Below the pieces are notes generated by a model. The model did no database searches, was not told the DNA's origin, and was given only the letters and a program-made list of their open reading frames with translations. Of a stretch of 64,000 bases of DNA, positions 37,708-48,662 are shown piece after piece (the stretch's first letter is position 1; each line of letters opens with the position of its first letter). Made by a program: the position numbers and the translations under genes. The DNA comes from Rotaria sordida (lineage: Eukaryota > Rotifera > Eurotatoria > Philodinida > Philodinidae), in contig CAJNOL010000884.1 in NCBI GenBank assembly GCA_905250125.1, positions 32,604 through 96,603 on the forward strand, written 5' to 3'.

Positions 37708-40700
37708 TTCGATTTCAGCTAATTTTGATTGTTTATGTTTTATTTTCTAAATGTCTATGTTTTAGTGGCTTATAACTACAACTTATATACTGGTTAACGA
37801 ATCATGCACTTTAGAACGAGACAAAATATCATACAATTTCGTCACGCATCAGCGCATGTACAAACCCTTATACAAATGTGTGTTTTTTTTCCCATAATCA
37901 GCAAATATTTATTAACCAACAATAGAAATATATCTTTTGTTGTAGTTTTTTATAAAGATTTATTTAAAAAGAATCTTTTTCTAAAAATTAATCAAATAAG
38001 AATCAATATGAAATTCTTTATTTTTTTTTTCAATAATTAAAAATAATATTTTCCCTTGTGATAATTTGATTATATTTTGTTTTTATTTTTTTCTTATGAT
38101 ACACAACAGATAGGTACAATTGACCGAAACTGCTACCTTTGATGACATGATAGCAAAAATCCAAAGGGCAAATGTATTTTGTATAGACAAGTTATATGTT
38201 AGACAAAATATTACTTTTTTTGTTTTTTACATCAATAAGCAAGGTGAAGTATTATCTGTTTAGCAATTATAAATTATAACTTTGCAATTTTACAATAAGA
38301 ACAGTTTACGATGAATTTACTTTTCATTGTAGACATTGAACGAAAATCGTATTTAATTTTTGTTTCATTTATTTTTTATCATTTATGTGTCTGGTCAACA
38401 ACTGGTACAAGTAATCATAAAAAAAAACCAAATGAGATATACACTTATGAGTGTCATTAAATTATCATAAGAGTAAAGTAAAAAGAAGTGATGCTTTTGA
38501 TTTAAAGAATAATTAACGAAACGAAAATAAATTGGTAAACGATTGAATTGATATAATTAGTTGATGATTCATTTTGAATATTATTTAGCAAAATTTTGTT
38601 GAATAAACTATGCGTTTACTTTATTTTGAACAATAAAAACTGATAAATAAGAGTATAATCAAACAGATTATCATTAATTAATCGATCTTAATCTGTTATT
38701 TAAGTTAGTTAAACAATTTTGATAGATTGAAAATTGAATAAATACAGATTTTTTTTTTGTATTCTACTAATTTTCGTCTGAACAAATTTTGTGATTGGTT
38801 CAATAAATTGTATTTAAATTCAAGATCAATTTACAATTTTTAACCAATTTAAATGAGATAGATAAATTGAATAAAATAAAAATGACGAACAATACAATTT
38901 TCACATATGTAAAATTTTAAATATTAGCATACGTATTTTGAAATAGTTAGATGATTTGTCTTCATTTTTTTATGATAAAATATATTTATTTTTCTATTTG
39001 AACAAGTCTAAATAGAATTAATACGTAAAATCAACTGAAACTAGTTATTATCTTAATGACATAAAAGAAAAAACATGATGAAAAGTTCACAAAAATTCTT
39101 TGAAGAACTTAAAATATTAATCTAATTGCTCAAAAATGATGAAAAGATTCTAAACGATTTCTATCTTTTAGACAAAGCAAAGTAGTAAAAACACTCATAA
39201 TTAACAAACTAGTAAATAAATCAGTGCCATTGAGGCATATTTCAATCACTATAATGTGTATATTTTTTAATACGTTAACAATTAATCGGGGTAAAAAGAA
39301 GCGAAAAAAAGGCAATGAGATAAAAGACGACATCGCGTGACGAAAATTTTTATTGCAAGATACTTGGGATAAAGAAGTATTAAAGAGAATAGGAAATAAA
39401 CTGGTTAAAAACAAATTTGAGCAACATGTCCTCTTGATTATGAGAATTAAAAGTATTATATTTAGATTATGTCGCTAAGAAGCATACTTTTTTTTGTTAA
39501 TCTCAACGGTTTCTTTAGTTATAGAAAACAATATAATCAGTAACAAGCTCAGATCTATTAACTAGAGATTCTCTAATTTTTAATTATTCGATGAAGGATA
39601 TTGCTCTGGCAAATTGATGTGACTCTCAGCCAGCTTATTTTCATCATTGCAACATGAATTTAATTATTAGAGTTTATCGTTTAACTCTTAGAAAAGTTAT
39701 TATAAGCAGTGATTTCAGTGAATAAATAACGCTCGACTCTCCCCTTGTCTTTCTCTTCTGTTTAACAATGGTGATATTATTATGGCAGGATGCTAAGACT
39801 GCAGATCAACAGTGGTAGTATTACTTTCGGATAACCACATACACATATGCTTTGCTCGATCTCTTTGAACAAAACAGGATGCGTATAAACATGAGCGATG
39901 TTGTACGTCAACCAATGATTGAGAAGGATGCTTATTACAACTTTACCAAGAGGTAAATGATCAAATACATGTTACGATAACGGAAATAAGTAGACTAATG
40001 GCAACATCTGCTAGTCAGAGCAATATACACCTAACAATCAAATCAGAATGAAAAATTCGAGTAACTCATATCCTCTATGTGCTGCATGGTCAGTCATTAC
40101 TAACCGGTATTCGATGTTGTCATACTTCCTTAATAAAGAACTATCATACGGAAAATGATCTACTGTATGCTAATGAAAATATCTTTCTTTAAGAAATATA
40201 TATTTTTTGATAGAATTGAAACGCTACTCTCACTGACTGAAATTATCATTGATCGTAGAAGTATTACAAAGGTTCATGTCAATATCATTTCAACTTTTGA
40301 TAACATGTGACAGACGAGTATATTGCTTTCTTTCTCGATGAAAGTAAACGTATCAGGTTTCTGTCAGAAATCATCTGATGTCGTATGCCATCATTATGAC
40401 GGGAGCACTATTGTCTTGAGACAACAATAAAGGATAGCAAGAAAGTTAAGCGCTGTTGTTCGACTTATTCGGTATCGTTTCTTCATCTTTTTCGGCTAAA
40501 AGCAAAATCTGCTATCAGTTCTTACTGATTTGAAAGCTGGTACTGGTCTCGTTAGAGCCAAATTCTTTCAAGCGGCTTTTTAGAAATAGATTAGACTAAT
40601 CCAACTTCACTCGGATCTGTCTGAAAGTTCGTCTTGACATTATAATATCATTGATTTCGATCATCATTCTTGTTTGTTTCGAGTAATAGCAGCCTGTTTC

Positions 40701-41317
40701 TTTTTGGTAATCAAAACGAAATAAGTATAACATCTTTCTCCGACCGTATAGCATTGCTTCCTATCAGTCACTGATCTGCAGTCAAGTGACATACTTTTCT
40801 GTTTGTAAATCAATTACTATTTGAAACAGTGAGAATTTTATAATAGTTTCAATGCGTCAAATACATTCACGTGGTTATATATCAGCGTTTCTGACAAGAT
40901 GCATGATTCAACAATTGTTGAAACACGAACTTTCGTGACGATTATCTTTTTCAAAAAGAACGTATCATTGTTATACAGGAAAAAAAGAATGATTTATAGT
41001 GACGTCTTCAAAGAGTTTCCTATCATTATTTTTTTCGAAGTCCAATAACACCTCCAATCATTTGTACCGTTTCATTTCTCTATGGAATAGTCAATCGAAG
41101 ATTCAAACGAATAAGACTATGCTAGTGAGATCATTTCATTCTAATATTATGATCTTAAATTGTTTTGCTAAACTGGTGAACGTTTTATAATAAAACTATT
41201 CGCAACTGTTATCAATTTGTTATGATTTTCGTTTTATACGGAAGGATATAGTAAATTAGTAGGAATTGCTCTCTCTTTCTTAATCTTTTTGTTTTTTATT
41301 TTTTATTTTTTATTTAT
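37708..41317. other. 3.6-kb intergenic spacer
   Basis: Nothing recognisable as a gene, RNA or intact transposon. The left half is extremely AT-rich; the right half (about 39500-41200) has more balanced composition, which may mean old transposon or gene relics, but no motif supports one. Confidence 0.45.
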
Positions 41318-41633
41318 TGATGTAATGCTTCAGAGTCGAAGACTCCTTCCTCAAACATGACATAAAACTATGACACACTTTTTTCATATACGCATACATT
41401 TTTATACCTATAATTATGATTCTAGAAAATTCTGGCTTCTTTCTTTGATAGTGGGGCGGAAGAAGAAGATTAGTATATTGCAGAGTTTTTCCAATATCAC
41501 CGTTTCGCACTTCTACTATCAAAGAATAGCGAGAATTTTCTAGAATCATTTATAGGTATAAAAATATATGCGAAAAAGTGTGTAATAGTTTTATGTCATG
41601 TCTGAAGGAGTCTTCAACTCCGAAATATATCAT
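41318..41633. mobile_element. Fold-back MITE (about 316 bp)
   Basis: Two arms of about 135 bp are near reverse complements: left GAAGACTCCTTCCTCAAACATGAC-type, then ACATAAAACTATGACACAC and TTTTTATACCTATA; the right arm carries the same blocks inverted (TATAGGTATAAAAA, GTCATGTCTGAAGGAGTCTT). A short GC-richer centre separates them. It has no coding capacity. It lies 150 bp upstream of the orphan GPCR. Confidence 0.85.
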
Positions 41634-41784
41634 TTGTAATTAGAAACTATCGTATATAATTAAATATATTCTTGGTTGTAATAATTATATTGCTATTTTA
41701 TTTAATGGATAGCAAAAAAGAAGAAGGAGAGATCTCAAATTCATTTATTTCACAGAGAAAGAATATATATTTGGAAAAACAAAG

Positions 41785-42828
41785 ATGGTTAACTCTACAA
41801 ATACAACTATCGAACTATTTTCTGATTTATTGCGAGCTTTGATTATTCTTCCAATAATGAACAAATATGTGCTTCTTATTTTATACATCTGTGGAACTAT
41901 TGGCTCTCTATTCAATGTTATTATACTTCTTCAAAGACAATATCGTAGTAATCCTTGTTCATTCTATTTTCTCTCGTCATCAATTACCGATTTTTTCATA
42001 ATGAATGTGATTCTTGTGATGGAACTTATTAAATATTCAAATTCTCAAATCGATGCCTATACTAATTCGTTGCAAGTCTGGTGTAAACTAAACAATTATT
42101 CCATATTTCTTTTACCCTGTTTATCATCAACATATATTACTTTAGCAAGTATTGATCGTTTCTGTTCAAGTTCGCATCGTGAAAAACTTCGAAAACTAAG
42201 TCAAGTAAAAGTCAGTCGTATTTTAATACCATCGATACTTTTAATATGGATTCTATTCTCGTCACATGTTCTTATTTTATTCGATATTATGCCTATAACG
42301 GTAACAAATCCAAAAGGATGTGGAGTACCAACAAATTTCTATATTTTTGCATTGATTATCGATGGATATTTCTTTGCTATATTTAATGGTATTATTGTTC
42401 CTCTATTTCTTGCCATCTTTGGTTATTTAATCTATAGTAATATACAACAAAATCGAAGACGAGTTGTTCCAGTGCGGAATGCAAATATGAACAGAACAGT
42501 AGGAACAGTAGCGACAACTTTCAACCTAAGGATAAATCGATATAATTTACATGTAATAACTCTAGTTCTAGTACAATCGATAGTGACAATTTTTTTGAAT
42601 ATACCTTACATGGGAATCTATATCAATGGATTCTTTAATAATTTACCTACTAATCAATTGCTTCTTCTGTTCTATATCATATTTACTTATATTGCACATT
42701 GGTTTTGGTTTCTAAACTATTGTAAAACGTTTTATCTTAACAGTTTATCAAGTCGAATATTTCGAAGAACTCTGAAACGGAAATTAATCAATCTGATTTA
42801 TTGGTCAAGAATACCAATTCTATCATGA
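41785..42828 (+). CDS. Orphan rhodopsin-class GPCR, single exon (347 aa)
   Basis: An intronless frame with seven hydrophobic segments. N-glycosylation sites (NST, NTT) mark the extracellular start. TM1 carries GSLFNVI with the conserved Asn (residue 44). The conserved extracellular Cys of TM3 is C100 and its likely partner lies in KGCGVP. TM3 ends in DRF (124-126) in place of DRY. The NPxxY motif is replaced by NYCKTFY in TM7, and the TM6 CWxP Pro is only partly kept (NIPYMG). This divergent, peptide-receptor-like type is abundant in rotifers, usually as intronless tandem or dispersed copies. The ligand is unknown. Confidence 0.85.
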   Translation: MVNSTNTTIELFSDLLRALIILPIMNKYVLLILYICGTIGSLFNVIILLQRQYRSNPCSFYFLSSSITDFFIMNVILVMELIKYSNSQIDAYTNSLQVWCKLNNYSIFLLPCLSSTYITLASIDRFCSSSHREKLRKLSQVKVSRILIPSILLIWILFSSHVLILFDIMPITVTNPKGCGVPTNFYIFALIIDGYFFAIFNGIIVPLFLAIFGYLIYSNIQQNRRRVVPVRNANMNRTVGTVATTFNLRINRYNLHVITLVLVQSIVTIFLNIPYMGIYINGFFNNLPTNQLLLLFYIIFTYIAHWFWFLNYCKTFYLNSLSSRIFRRTLKRKLINLIYWSRIPILS

Positions 42829-43870
42829 ACATCTTGAAGTATAAAGGCAATTATCGCTAATTAAGTCATAATCTTCACATTATAGCATCATAAAATATTA
42901 CACTAAAAAAAAGTTAGGAAGATTTTAAGAAGAAACTTCGGATATGACATTTCCTAAATGTCCAATAGCAAATTGTTTGGTGTGGTGGAAGTTCTGAGCT
43001 TTACAAAAAAACATTTTAAATAAAAAAGAACTTCAGTATATATTAATAAGTCAAGTCAACTTTGGTCGAAAGTATAAAATGTTGAAAAAAAATTCATAAA
43101 AATAAAAAGTAAAATTCTGAAAAAAAACAGAAGAGTGTGGATGTAGTTGTAGGTGAAGAAAAGACCAAAACCCACACCCACACTCATCAAATGTGTTGCT
43201 ATTTACAGTATTAAACATATTAAATCTATAATACCACTTCATGATCGTTATTCATTAGACTGTTATACATATAAAACTGATGGCTATACACCAAAATATG
43301 GAACTAAACAGTAAGTGAATGCTCATCATCATATGATGCGTAACAATTTTATTCAAATAAAAAAGCTAAAAACATGATTTTGCTGATCGATTAAGTTTTT
43401 TACTTGATCATATTACTCTTTACTTTGTACAACAATAGTGATCTTTATAGATTATCTCAATATTGTTTATATCATGTATTATTGTTGCTCATGTTTAACT
43501 CATGAAGAAAACAATGATATTATGTTTTATATAGGTTTCATATGTAGAAAGTCTTTATATTAATTTAATAACAATTTTTAATATAATTTTTTTGCTTATA
43601 ATGATTTATTGTTATTCTTTATCTGCGTAATATTTCCATCTTCCAAGAAAAAAAGCAATACGTTCATATTTAGATAGATAAGGTCACTTAAAATTAGTTG
43701 ATTTATTAGTAAACCTTTACCTATGTGTTTCCTTTCAAATGTGTTCCTTCAATTACTATTTTATTCTAGCCAATATTTAATGAATCTTTCATTTGGACGT
43801 ACGACTATAGATAAGTTTCATTTCATAGAATGGCTTATTCTATGTTATCATATTAAATAGCATGTATATA
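42829..43870. other. Intergenic spacer
   Basis: AT-rich and without a gene. It includes a short hairpin at 43132-43192 (GAGTGTGGATGTAGTTGTAG and, inverted, ACCCACACCCACACTCATC), which shares its words with 21828-21896. Confidence 0.45.
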
Positions 43871-44580
43871 AAGTGGACCGCAAAAGTTTAAGACACTTTT
43901 ATTTTCGAAGTTTTTCATCGAAGATGAGCAGCTAGATCAAATCCAAATAGTGATTTTGACAGTTCTTGAAATTTCCTATCGAATGCAATATGTATCAAAT
44001 TTTCAAAAAGAATTTTGTGAAGAGAGTTTTTTAGAAAACCGTGCCAGGGGGATTTCAACTCCTAGAAGATTTTGACAGAAAGATTTTTCAATATAAGCAT
44101 CTCAAAGAGTAGAAAATTCTGAAGTAAATCAAGGATCGCCCAGCTCTCTACGATATTCCCCTTACAAAGTTATAAGTATTAGAAAAAATGAAGAAAACGC
44201 GTTTTTCGTCGATTTTTATCAAAACAAGCCCTAAAATTCGATTAAAATCGCGTTTTTTCGTTTTTTTTTCTAATGCTTATAACTTTGTGAGAGAATGTCG
44301 TAGGGAGGTGGGCGACCCTTCATTTTGTTGAGAATTTTCTGCTCTCTGATATGCTTATATTGAAAAATCTTTCTGTCAAAATTCTCTAGGAGTTGAAATC
44401 CCTCTCCCACGGTTTTTTGAAAAACTCTCTTCACAAAGTTTCTTTTGAAAATTTGATACATATTGTAATCAATAGGAAATTTCAAGAGCTGTCAAAATCA
44501 CTATTTGTATTTGATCTAGCTACTCATCTTCGATGAAAAACTTCGAAAATAAAAGTGTTTTAAACTTTTGCTGCCCTCTT
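43871..44580. mobile_element. Large fold-back element with ~340-bp arms
   Basis: The left arm starts AAGTGGACCGCAAAAGTTTA and the right arm, read on the minus strand, starts AAGAGGGCAGCAAAAGTTTA. The arms stay alignable for about 340 bp (for example GATTTCAACTCCTAG, AGAAAGATTTTTCAATATAA) and meet around a ~40-bp loop near 44205-44250. Both flanks are TATATA. An open frame on one arm (44270-44485) has no family resemblance. Confidence 0.9.
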
Positions 44581-44629
44581 CATATATATATTTTCTTTTT
44601 ACAAGAAAAAATACATTTAATAGATAATA

Positions 44630-47254
44630 TTATAGTAAAACACATATTCTACTTTTAGTAAAATTTGATTCTTGTTCATGATGATTTAAATTTGAATTAG
44701 AAGAATAGTTCATATGAGAAGATTCAATATTATTATGATTATTTTCATATTTTTCAAATATAATTCTACTTTCTTTATAACATTTTTCTGCTTCATTTGT
44801 TTTTGATAAATTTTCATAAAGTTGTCCTAATTTTTGTAATGATAAAGCAAGATTAATATGATCATTTGTTAATAATTGTCGTTGAAGATCAACCATTTTA
44901 ATTTGATAATTCAATGCTTCTTGAATTGCATTACTCTTAATATAAAAATGAATCATTATATCTAGACATTTAATAGTTCCATATGGATCAGGTGGTATTA
45001 AATTTTCATATAAAGATAAAACTTGTTTATAATAATTAATTTTAACAATAGGATCATCATATAGATCAATCATTGTCATAAAGATAGATAATGTCATTGG
45101 ATGTTTTTCTCCAAGTAAAGTTTTTTTTTCTTGATATTTTTTTTGACAAAATTCAAATGCTTTTTCTAATTGACCTTTCTTTTTATAAATATCAATAATC
45201 CATTGAATATCAATTTGAATATTTTTATGATCATTTGATAAAGATTTTTCATCCATATTTAATTGTTTATTAAAAAAATTTAATGCAGAATTTAAATCAT
45301 TACTAGCTTCATAAACAAGTCCAATATGACCAAAACATCGAGCTATATCATAATGTTCATTAGAATAAATTCTTTTATACATTTCAAGTGCTTTTAAAAG
45401 TTCTTCAAGAGATTTTTTTAACATTCCATTAGTTTTATATAATAATCCAATATTTTCAATTGTTTGAGCTTTTTGTAAATGATCATTTCTATAATTAATT
45501 TCACTAATAGAAAATGCTTTTTGATAACATGTTAATGCTCGATCATAATATCCTTGATCACAATAAACTTTTCCTAAACTATTTAATATATCAGTTAAAA
45601 AATGATGATTTCGTGGTAGAACACATTTATACATATTTAATGCACGTAAGAAATAACTTTGAGCTTTTGGCAATAAATGTTTTTCTTTATAAATTCCACC
45701 TATATTTTCAATTGTCATTGCTTTTAATACATGATCTTTTGGATAATTTATTTCATCAATAATTAAAGCTTTTTGACAATAATCAAGTGCTTCATCGAAA
45801 TTACCTTCATCTTTATAGATTAAACCAATATTATTCAATGATATAGCTATATGTGGATGATTATTTGGTAATTTTTTTTGACGAATTTGATATGCATGTT
45901 GATATTTCTCTAGTGCTAATTTTAATTGACCTTTATCCGCCAAGAAATTTCCAATTTGATTGTAAATCGAGGCAATATCTTCATGATCAGATGGTAAAGA
46001 ATTAAGTAAAATATCAAAATATATTTCTGATTGTTGTAATTGATCAAGTTCAGTAAAAAGATGACCAAAGAATATTAAAAAAGAATTTTCATTTCGAAAA
46101 TTTTTTATTGATTGAAAATATGTTTGAAATTTATTTCGATAAGTATGATCATTGATAAGATTTATTTTCCATAATTGTAGAGAAGAATCATATTCAATTG
46201 AATTTATTTTAAAAACTGTATCAATATTAAATATTAATTCTTGATTTTCATGAATTTCTACGAATGTTATTTCTTGATATGTTGGATTTATTTCAAACTG
46301 AAAAAGTATTGATTGATACTCATCAGATAATATTTCACTTTTTGCTAATGCAATGGAATTATTTCTATTAAATGATACTGAAAGAAAACCATTCGGTGTA
46401 ATGTAATAACCAATGTATTGATTTAATTGATCTAATTGAGTTTTTAATAGTTTTTGTCCATCATATAGTTTTAATATTTGTTTGTTTTGATATTTTTGTT
46501 TTTCTAATTGAATTTGATCATAAAGATCAATAATAAAATATTGAAATAAATAAATCAATTGAATATTTTTTGTTCGTAAAATTTGATTTAATATTCTACG
46601 AATAAAATATTTCTCATTAAATAATTGAATAGATTTTTCTTTTATATAATCTTTTTTAAATTGATTTATTTCATTTTTATAAAACTTCTTAGATGTTTCA
46701 AATATATGATTATTAATTTGTTCATTAACAGGTATTTGTTTAAGTATATCAATAAGAAGTTGATACCAAAGAAATGATGCTGAATCCTTTGATAAATCAT
46801 TTGTAAAATCTTTATTTTGATTGAATAGATTAAAAGATAAAATTTGTTGTTCGATAATATTTATTATTTGTTCAATTGATTTAATTAATAAATTATAGTC
46901 AGAATATATTTGAAGAATTTTTTTATATTCATTCATTAATTTTATTTTTTGTTGTTCATTAATATTTGAACAGAAAATGAATACAGAAATTAATAAAGGA
47001 TATGAATGAATTTGAGAAAGAATTGTTTGAGCTAAAGTCATTGAAACTATAAGAATTATTTGTTTATCTTTAATTGATTGTATTAATGTTATACATTGAT
47101 TAAGATCAATAGAAAATTGAATAGTTGAATTTAATTCGACTAATTTTGATTGAATATGAGTAGGACAATTCGAATTATCAAGCCAAATTAATTGTATATT
47201 TTCATTATTTTCGTTTGTTTCATTTGAATTAAGATTAGATGAATATTTCGACAT
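44630..47254 (-). CDS. ART-like/TPR protein with C-terminal CaaX box (874 aa)
   Basis: A single exon. Residues 18-100 form an alpha/beta segment (QLIWLDNSN, IILIVSMTLAQTI, LLISVFIFCS) resembling a receiver-like fold. Residues ~210-350 align with the arginine ADP-ribosyltransferase (R-S-ExE) fold: LYDGQKLL where an Arg is expected in place of D265, FLSVSFNRN for the FxSTS motif, and HENQELIF for the ExE motif. From about residue 395 to 850 there are some ten kinesin-light-chain type tetratricopeptide repeats (ALEKYQHAYQIRQKKLPNNH; NNIGLIYKDEGNFDEALDYC). The protein ends CVLL, a geranylgeranyl-type CaaX box. Loss of the catalytic Arg and first Glu suggests an inactive, membrane-anchored scaffold, which is inference. 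Such ART-TPR proteins are strongly expanded in bdelloids. Confidence 0.85.
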   Translation of the reverse strand: MSKYSSNLNSNETNENNENIQLIWLDNSNCPTHIQSKLVELNSTIQFSIDLNQCITLIQSIKDKQIILIVSMTLAQTILSQIHSYPLLISVFIFCSNINEQQKIKLMNEYKKILQIYSDYNLLIKSIEQIINIIEQQILSFNLFNQNKDFTNDLSKDSASFLWYQLLIDILKQIPVNEQINNHIFETSKKFYKNEINQFKKDYIKEKSIQLFNEKYFIRRILNQILRTKNIQLIYLFQYFIIDLYDQIQLEKQKYQNKQILKLYDGQKLLKTQLDQLNQYIGYYITPNGFLSVSFNRNNSIALAKSEILSDEYQSILFQFEINPTYQEITFVEIHENQELIFNIDTVFKINSIEYDSSLQLWKINLINDHTYRNKFQTYFQSIKNFRNENSFLIFFGHLFTELDQLQQSEIYFDILLNSLPSDHEDIASIYNQIGNFLADKGQLKLALEKYQHAYQIRQKKLPNNHPHIAISLNNIGLIYKDEGNFDEALDYCQKALIIDEINYPKDHVLKAMTIENIGGIYKEKHLLPKAQSYFLRALNMYKCVLPRNHHFLTDILNSLGKVYCDQGYYDRALTCYQKAFSISEINYRNDHLQKAQTIENIGLLYKTNGMLKKSLEELLKALEMYKRIYSNEHYDIARCFGHIGLVYEASNDLNSALNFFNKQLNMDEKSLSNDHKNIQIDIQWIIDIYKKKGQLEKAFEFCQKKYQEKKTLLGEKHPMTLSIFMTMIDLYDDPIVKINYYKQVLSLYENLIPPDPYGTIKCLDIMIHFYIKSNAIQEALNYQIKMVDLQRQLLTNDHINLALSLQKLGQLYENLSKTNEAEKCYKESRIIFEKYENNHNNIESSHMNYSSNSNLNHHEQESNFTKSRICVLL

Positions 47255-47598
47255 ATTTCATATATGAATAATTATACTTGATTTATATCATTCGTAATAA
47301 CAAAATTTTTATTCCTGAAATGCGTTTTATTATTTATTAGAATGAAAGAGAACATGTGACAAAATCAGTTCTTTTTTTTTTGCCAACAACTAAAATTATT
47401 TTTTCTCGTTCTGTTTAACAACTGATGTTATTGTTATCCTTCAAATGTTGCTACAACAAAGGTTTTGTAGATTATTCATTTTATTGATTTACTATTAAAA
47501 ATTCATTATTAAAACTTTCTTAATAAAGATGAAACTTATGTTTAAAATAAAAACATCTATAGCACGAAATTCCATTGGATTAAAACATGAAATGATAT

Positions 47599-47813
47599 TC
47601 TAAAAAAAATTTCCATCATGAAACCTAAAAAGATTCTTTCCACGGATATAAACTCTGAACCTTTCTTTAGTTTCGTACGAAAAGCACAAAACCTCCTTCA
47701 CTTCATGGATGTGTCGAAACCTTTTTGGGTTTGGTACGAAACCAAAGAAAGGTTCCAAGTTTGTATTCATGGGAAGAACCATTTTAGATTTCGTAATAGA
47801 AAAATTTTTTAGA
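47599..47813. mobile_element. Fold-back MITE (about 215 bp)
   Basis: Arms of about 105 bp: left ATTTCCATCATGAAACCTAA and onward; right, inverted, ATTTTTCTATTACGAAATCT. The near-perfect dyad makes the protein read from either strand look alike (both contain FxSFV..., KERF), which explains the overlapping open frames on both strands. Confidence 0.85.
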
Positions 47814-48435
47814 GTTACATTGATTTCAAAATAACAACGGCATAGTTGAATTAACAAACAAAACATCGTCCTAAGAAAACAATTAAGAGAATATATACAT
47901 TATAGGTGTACAACTATGTATAGTCGATTAACAGTAATCTTTGTAAAAGACCTTCGTCACGATTTAATTACACTTCATCGATTCTTTTGTTTTTTGAATA
48001 CAGAGAGAGATTTTAAAAATGCTTGAGATAACATCTAAACTGATATTTAAATTGTGTTTTATTCTCTTGTCATATTGAACATGAAAATCAAGGATATATA
48101 TATATATTAACATATAATGTGCGTTGAATATGTGATATAAATCCATGAATTCGTTTATTACTAAATAATAAACTACTTTTATCTACTGTTAGTGATGTTG
48201 ATTATAGTTTAAGACCTCTCTCAAAAAAGTCACTTTTCGTCAGAATCATCGAAATTGAGATAAATTCATGGCAAAATAGCCCGTCATCTGCTCTTTCGTA
48301 TGCGACAAAAATTTTTATTCGATACCTCTTTTTTTCATTTTCAGAAAAAATGGAAAATCATTTTTCGATTTTCTCAAAACGTATGTTTGATGGCGCGTTT
48401 CCAGTGGCACTCTACCACAACGTGATATAAAGTTA
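47814..48435. other. Spacer between two MITEs
   Basis: AT-rich. From about 48230 the sequence (for example GATGGCGCGTTTCCAGTGGC) is less AT-rich and looks like transposon relic, but no ends were found. Confidence 0.35.
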
Positions 48436-48656
48436 AATTTTTTTTTCTCTTTGAAAGAGCATGTAAAACTACAGTGCCTATGAGAGCCAGTTTTTTTTAT
48501 TAAACTTTGCTTTTATTATATATATAATTACAGCACTATTTTTAGACAGCTTTTTTGAGTCATTGAACTTTTTCCCTTAAAAAGTAAGAGTTTGAAAAAA
48601 AAGGCTCTTGTAGGCACTGCATTCTGACATGCTCTTTCAGACAAAAAAAAAATTAT
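48436..48656. mobile_element. Fold-back MITE (about 220 bp)
   Basis: Arms of about 50-60 bp: TGAAAGAGCATGTAAAACTA...CAGTGCCTATGAGAGCC on the left and, inverted, TGAAAGAGCATGTCAGAATG...CAGTGCCTACAAGAGCC on the right. Poly-T and poly-A runs border both arms. It abuts the mariner element. Confidence 0.85.
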
Positions 48657-48662
48657 ATGTAG

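Noticed and set aside
44270..44485. 71-codon frame in the large palindrome
   Set aside because: It lies on one arm of a near-perfect dyad; no family resemblance and no independent start context.
47600..47866. Similar-looking proteins encoded on opposite strands at the same place
   Set aside because: This is the effect of a fold-back MITE: both strands carry nearly the same sequence.
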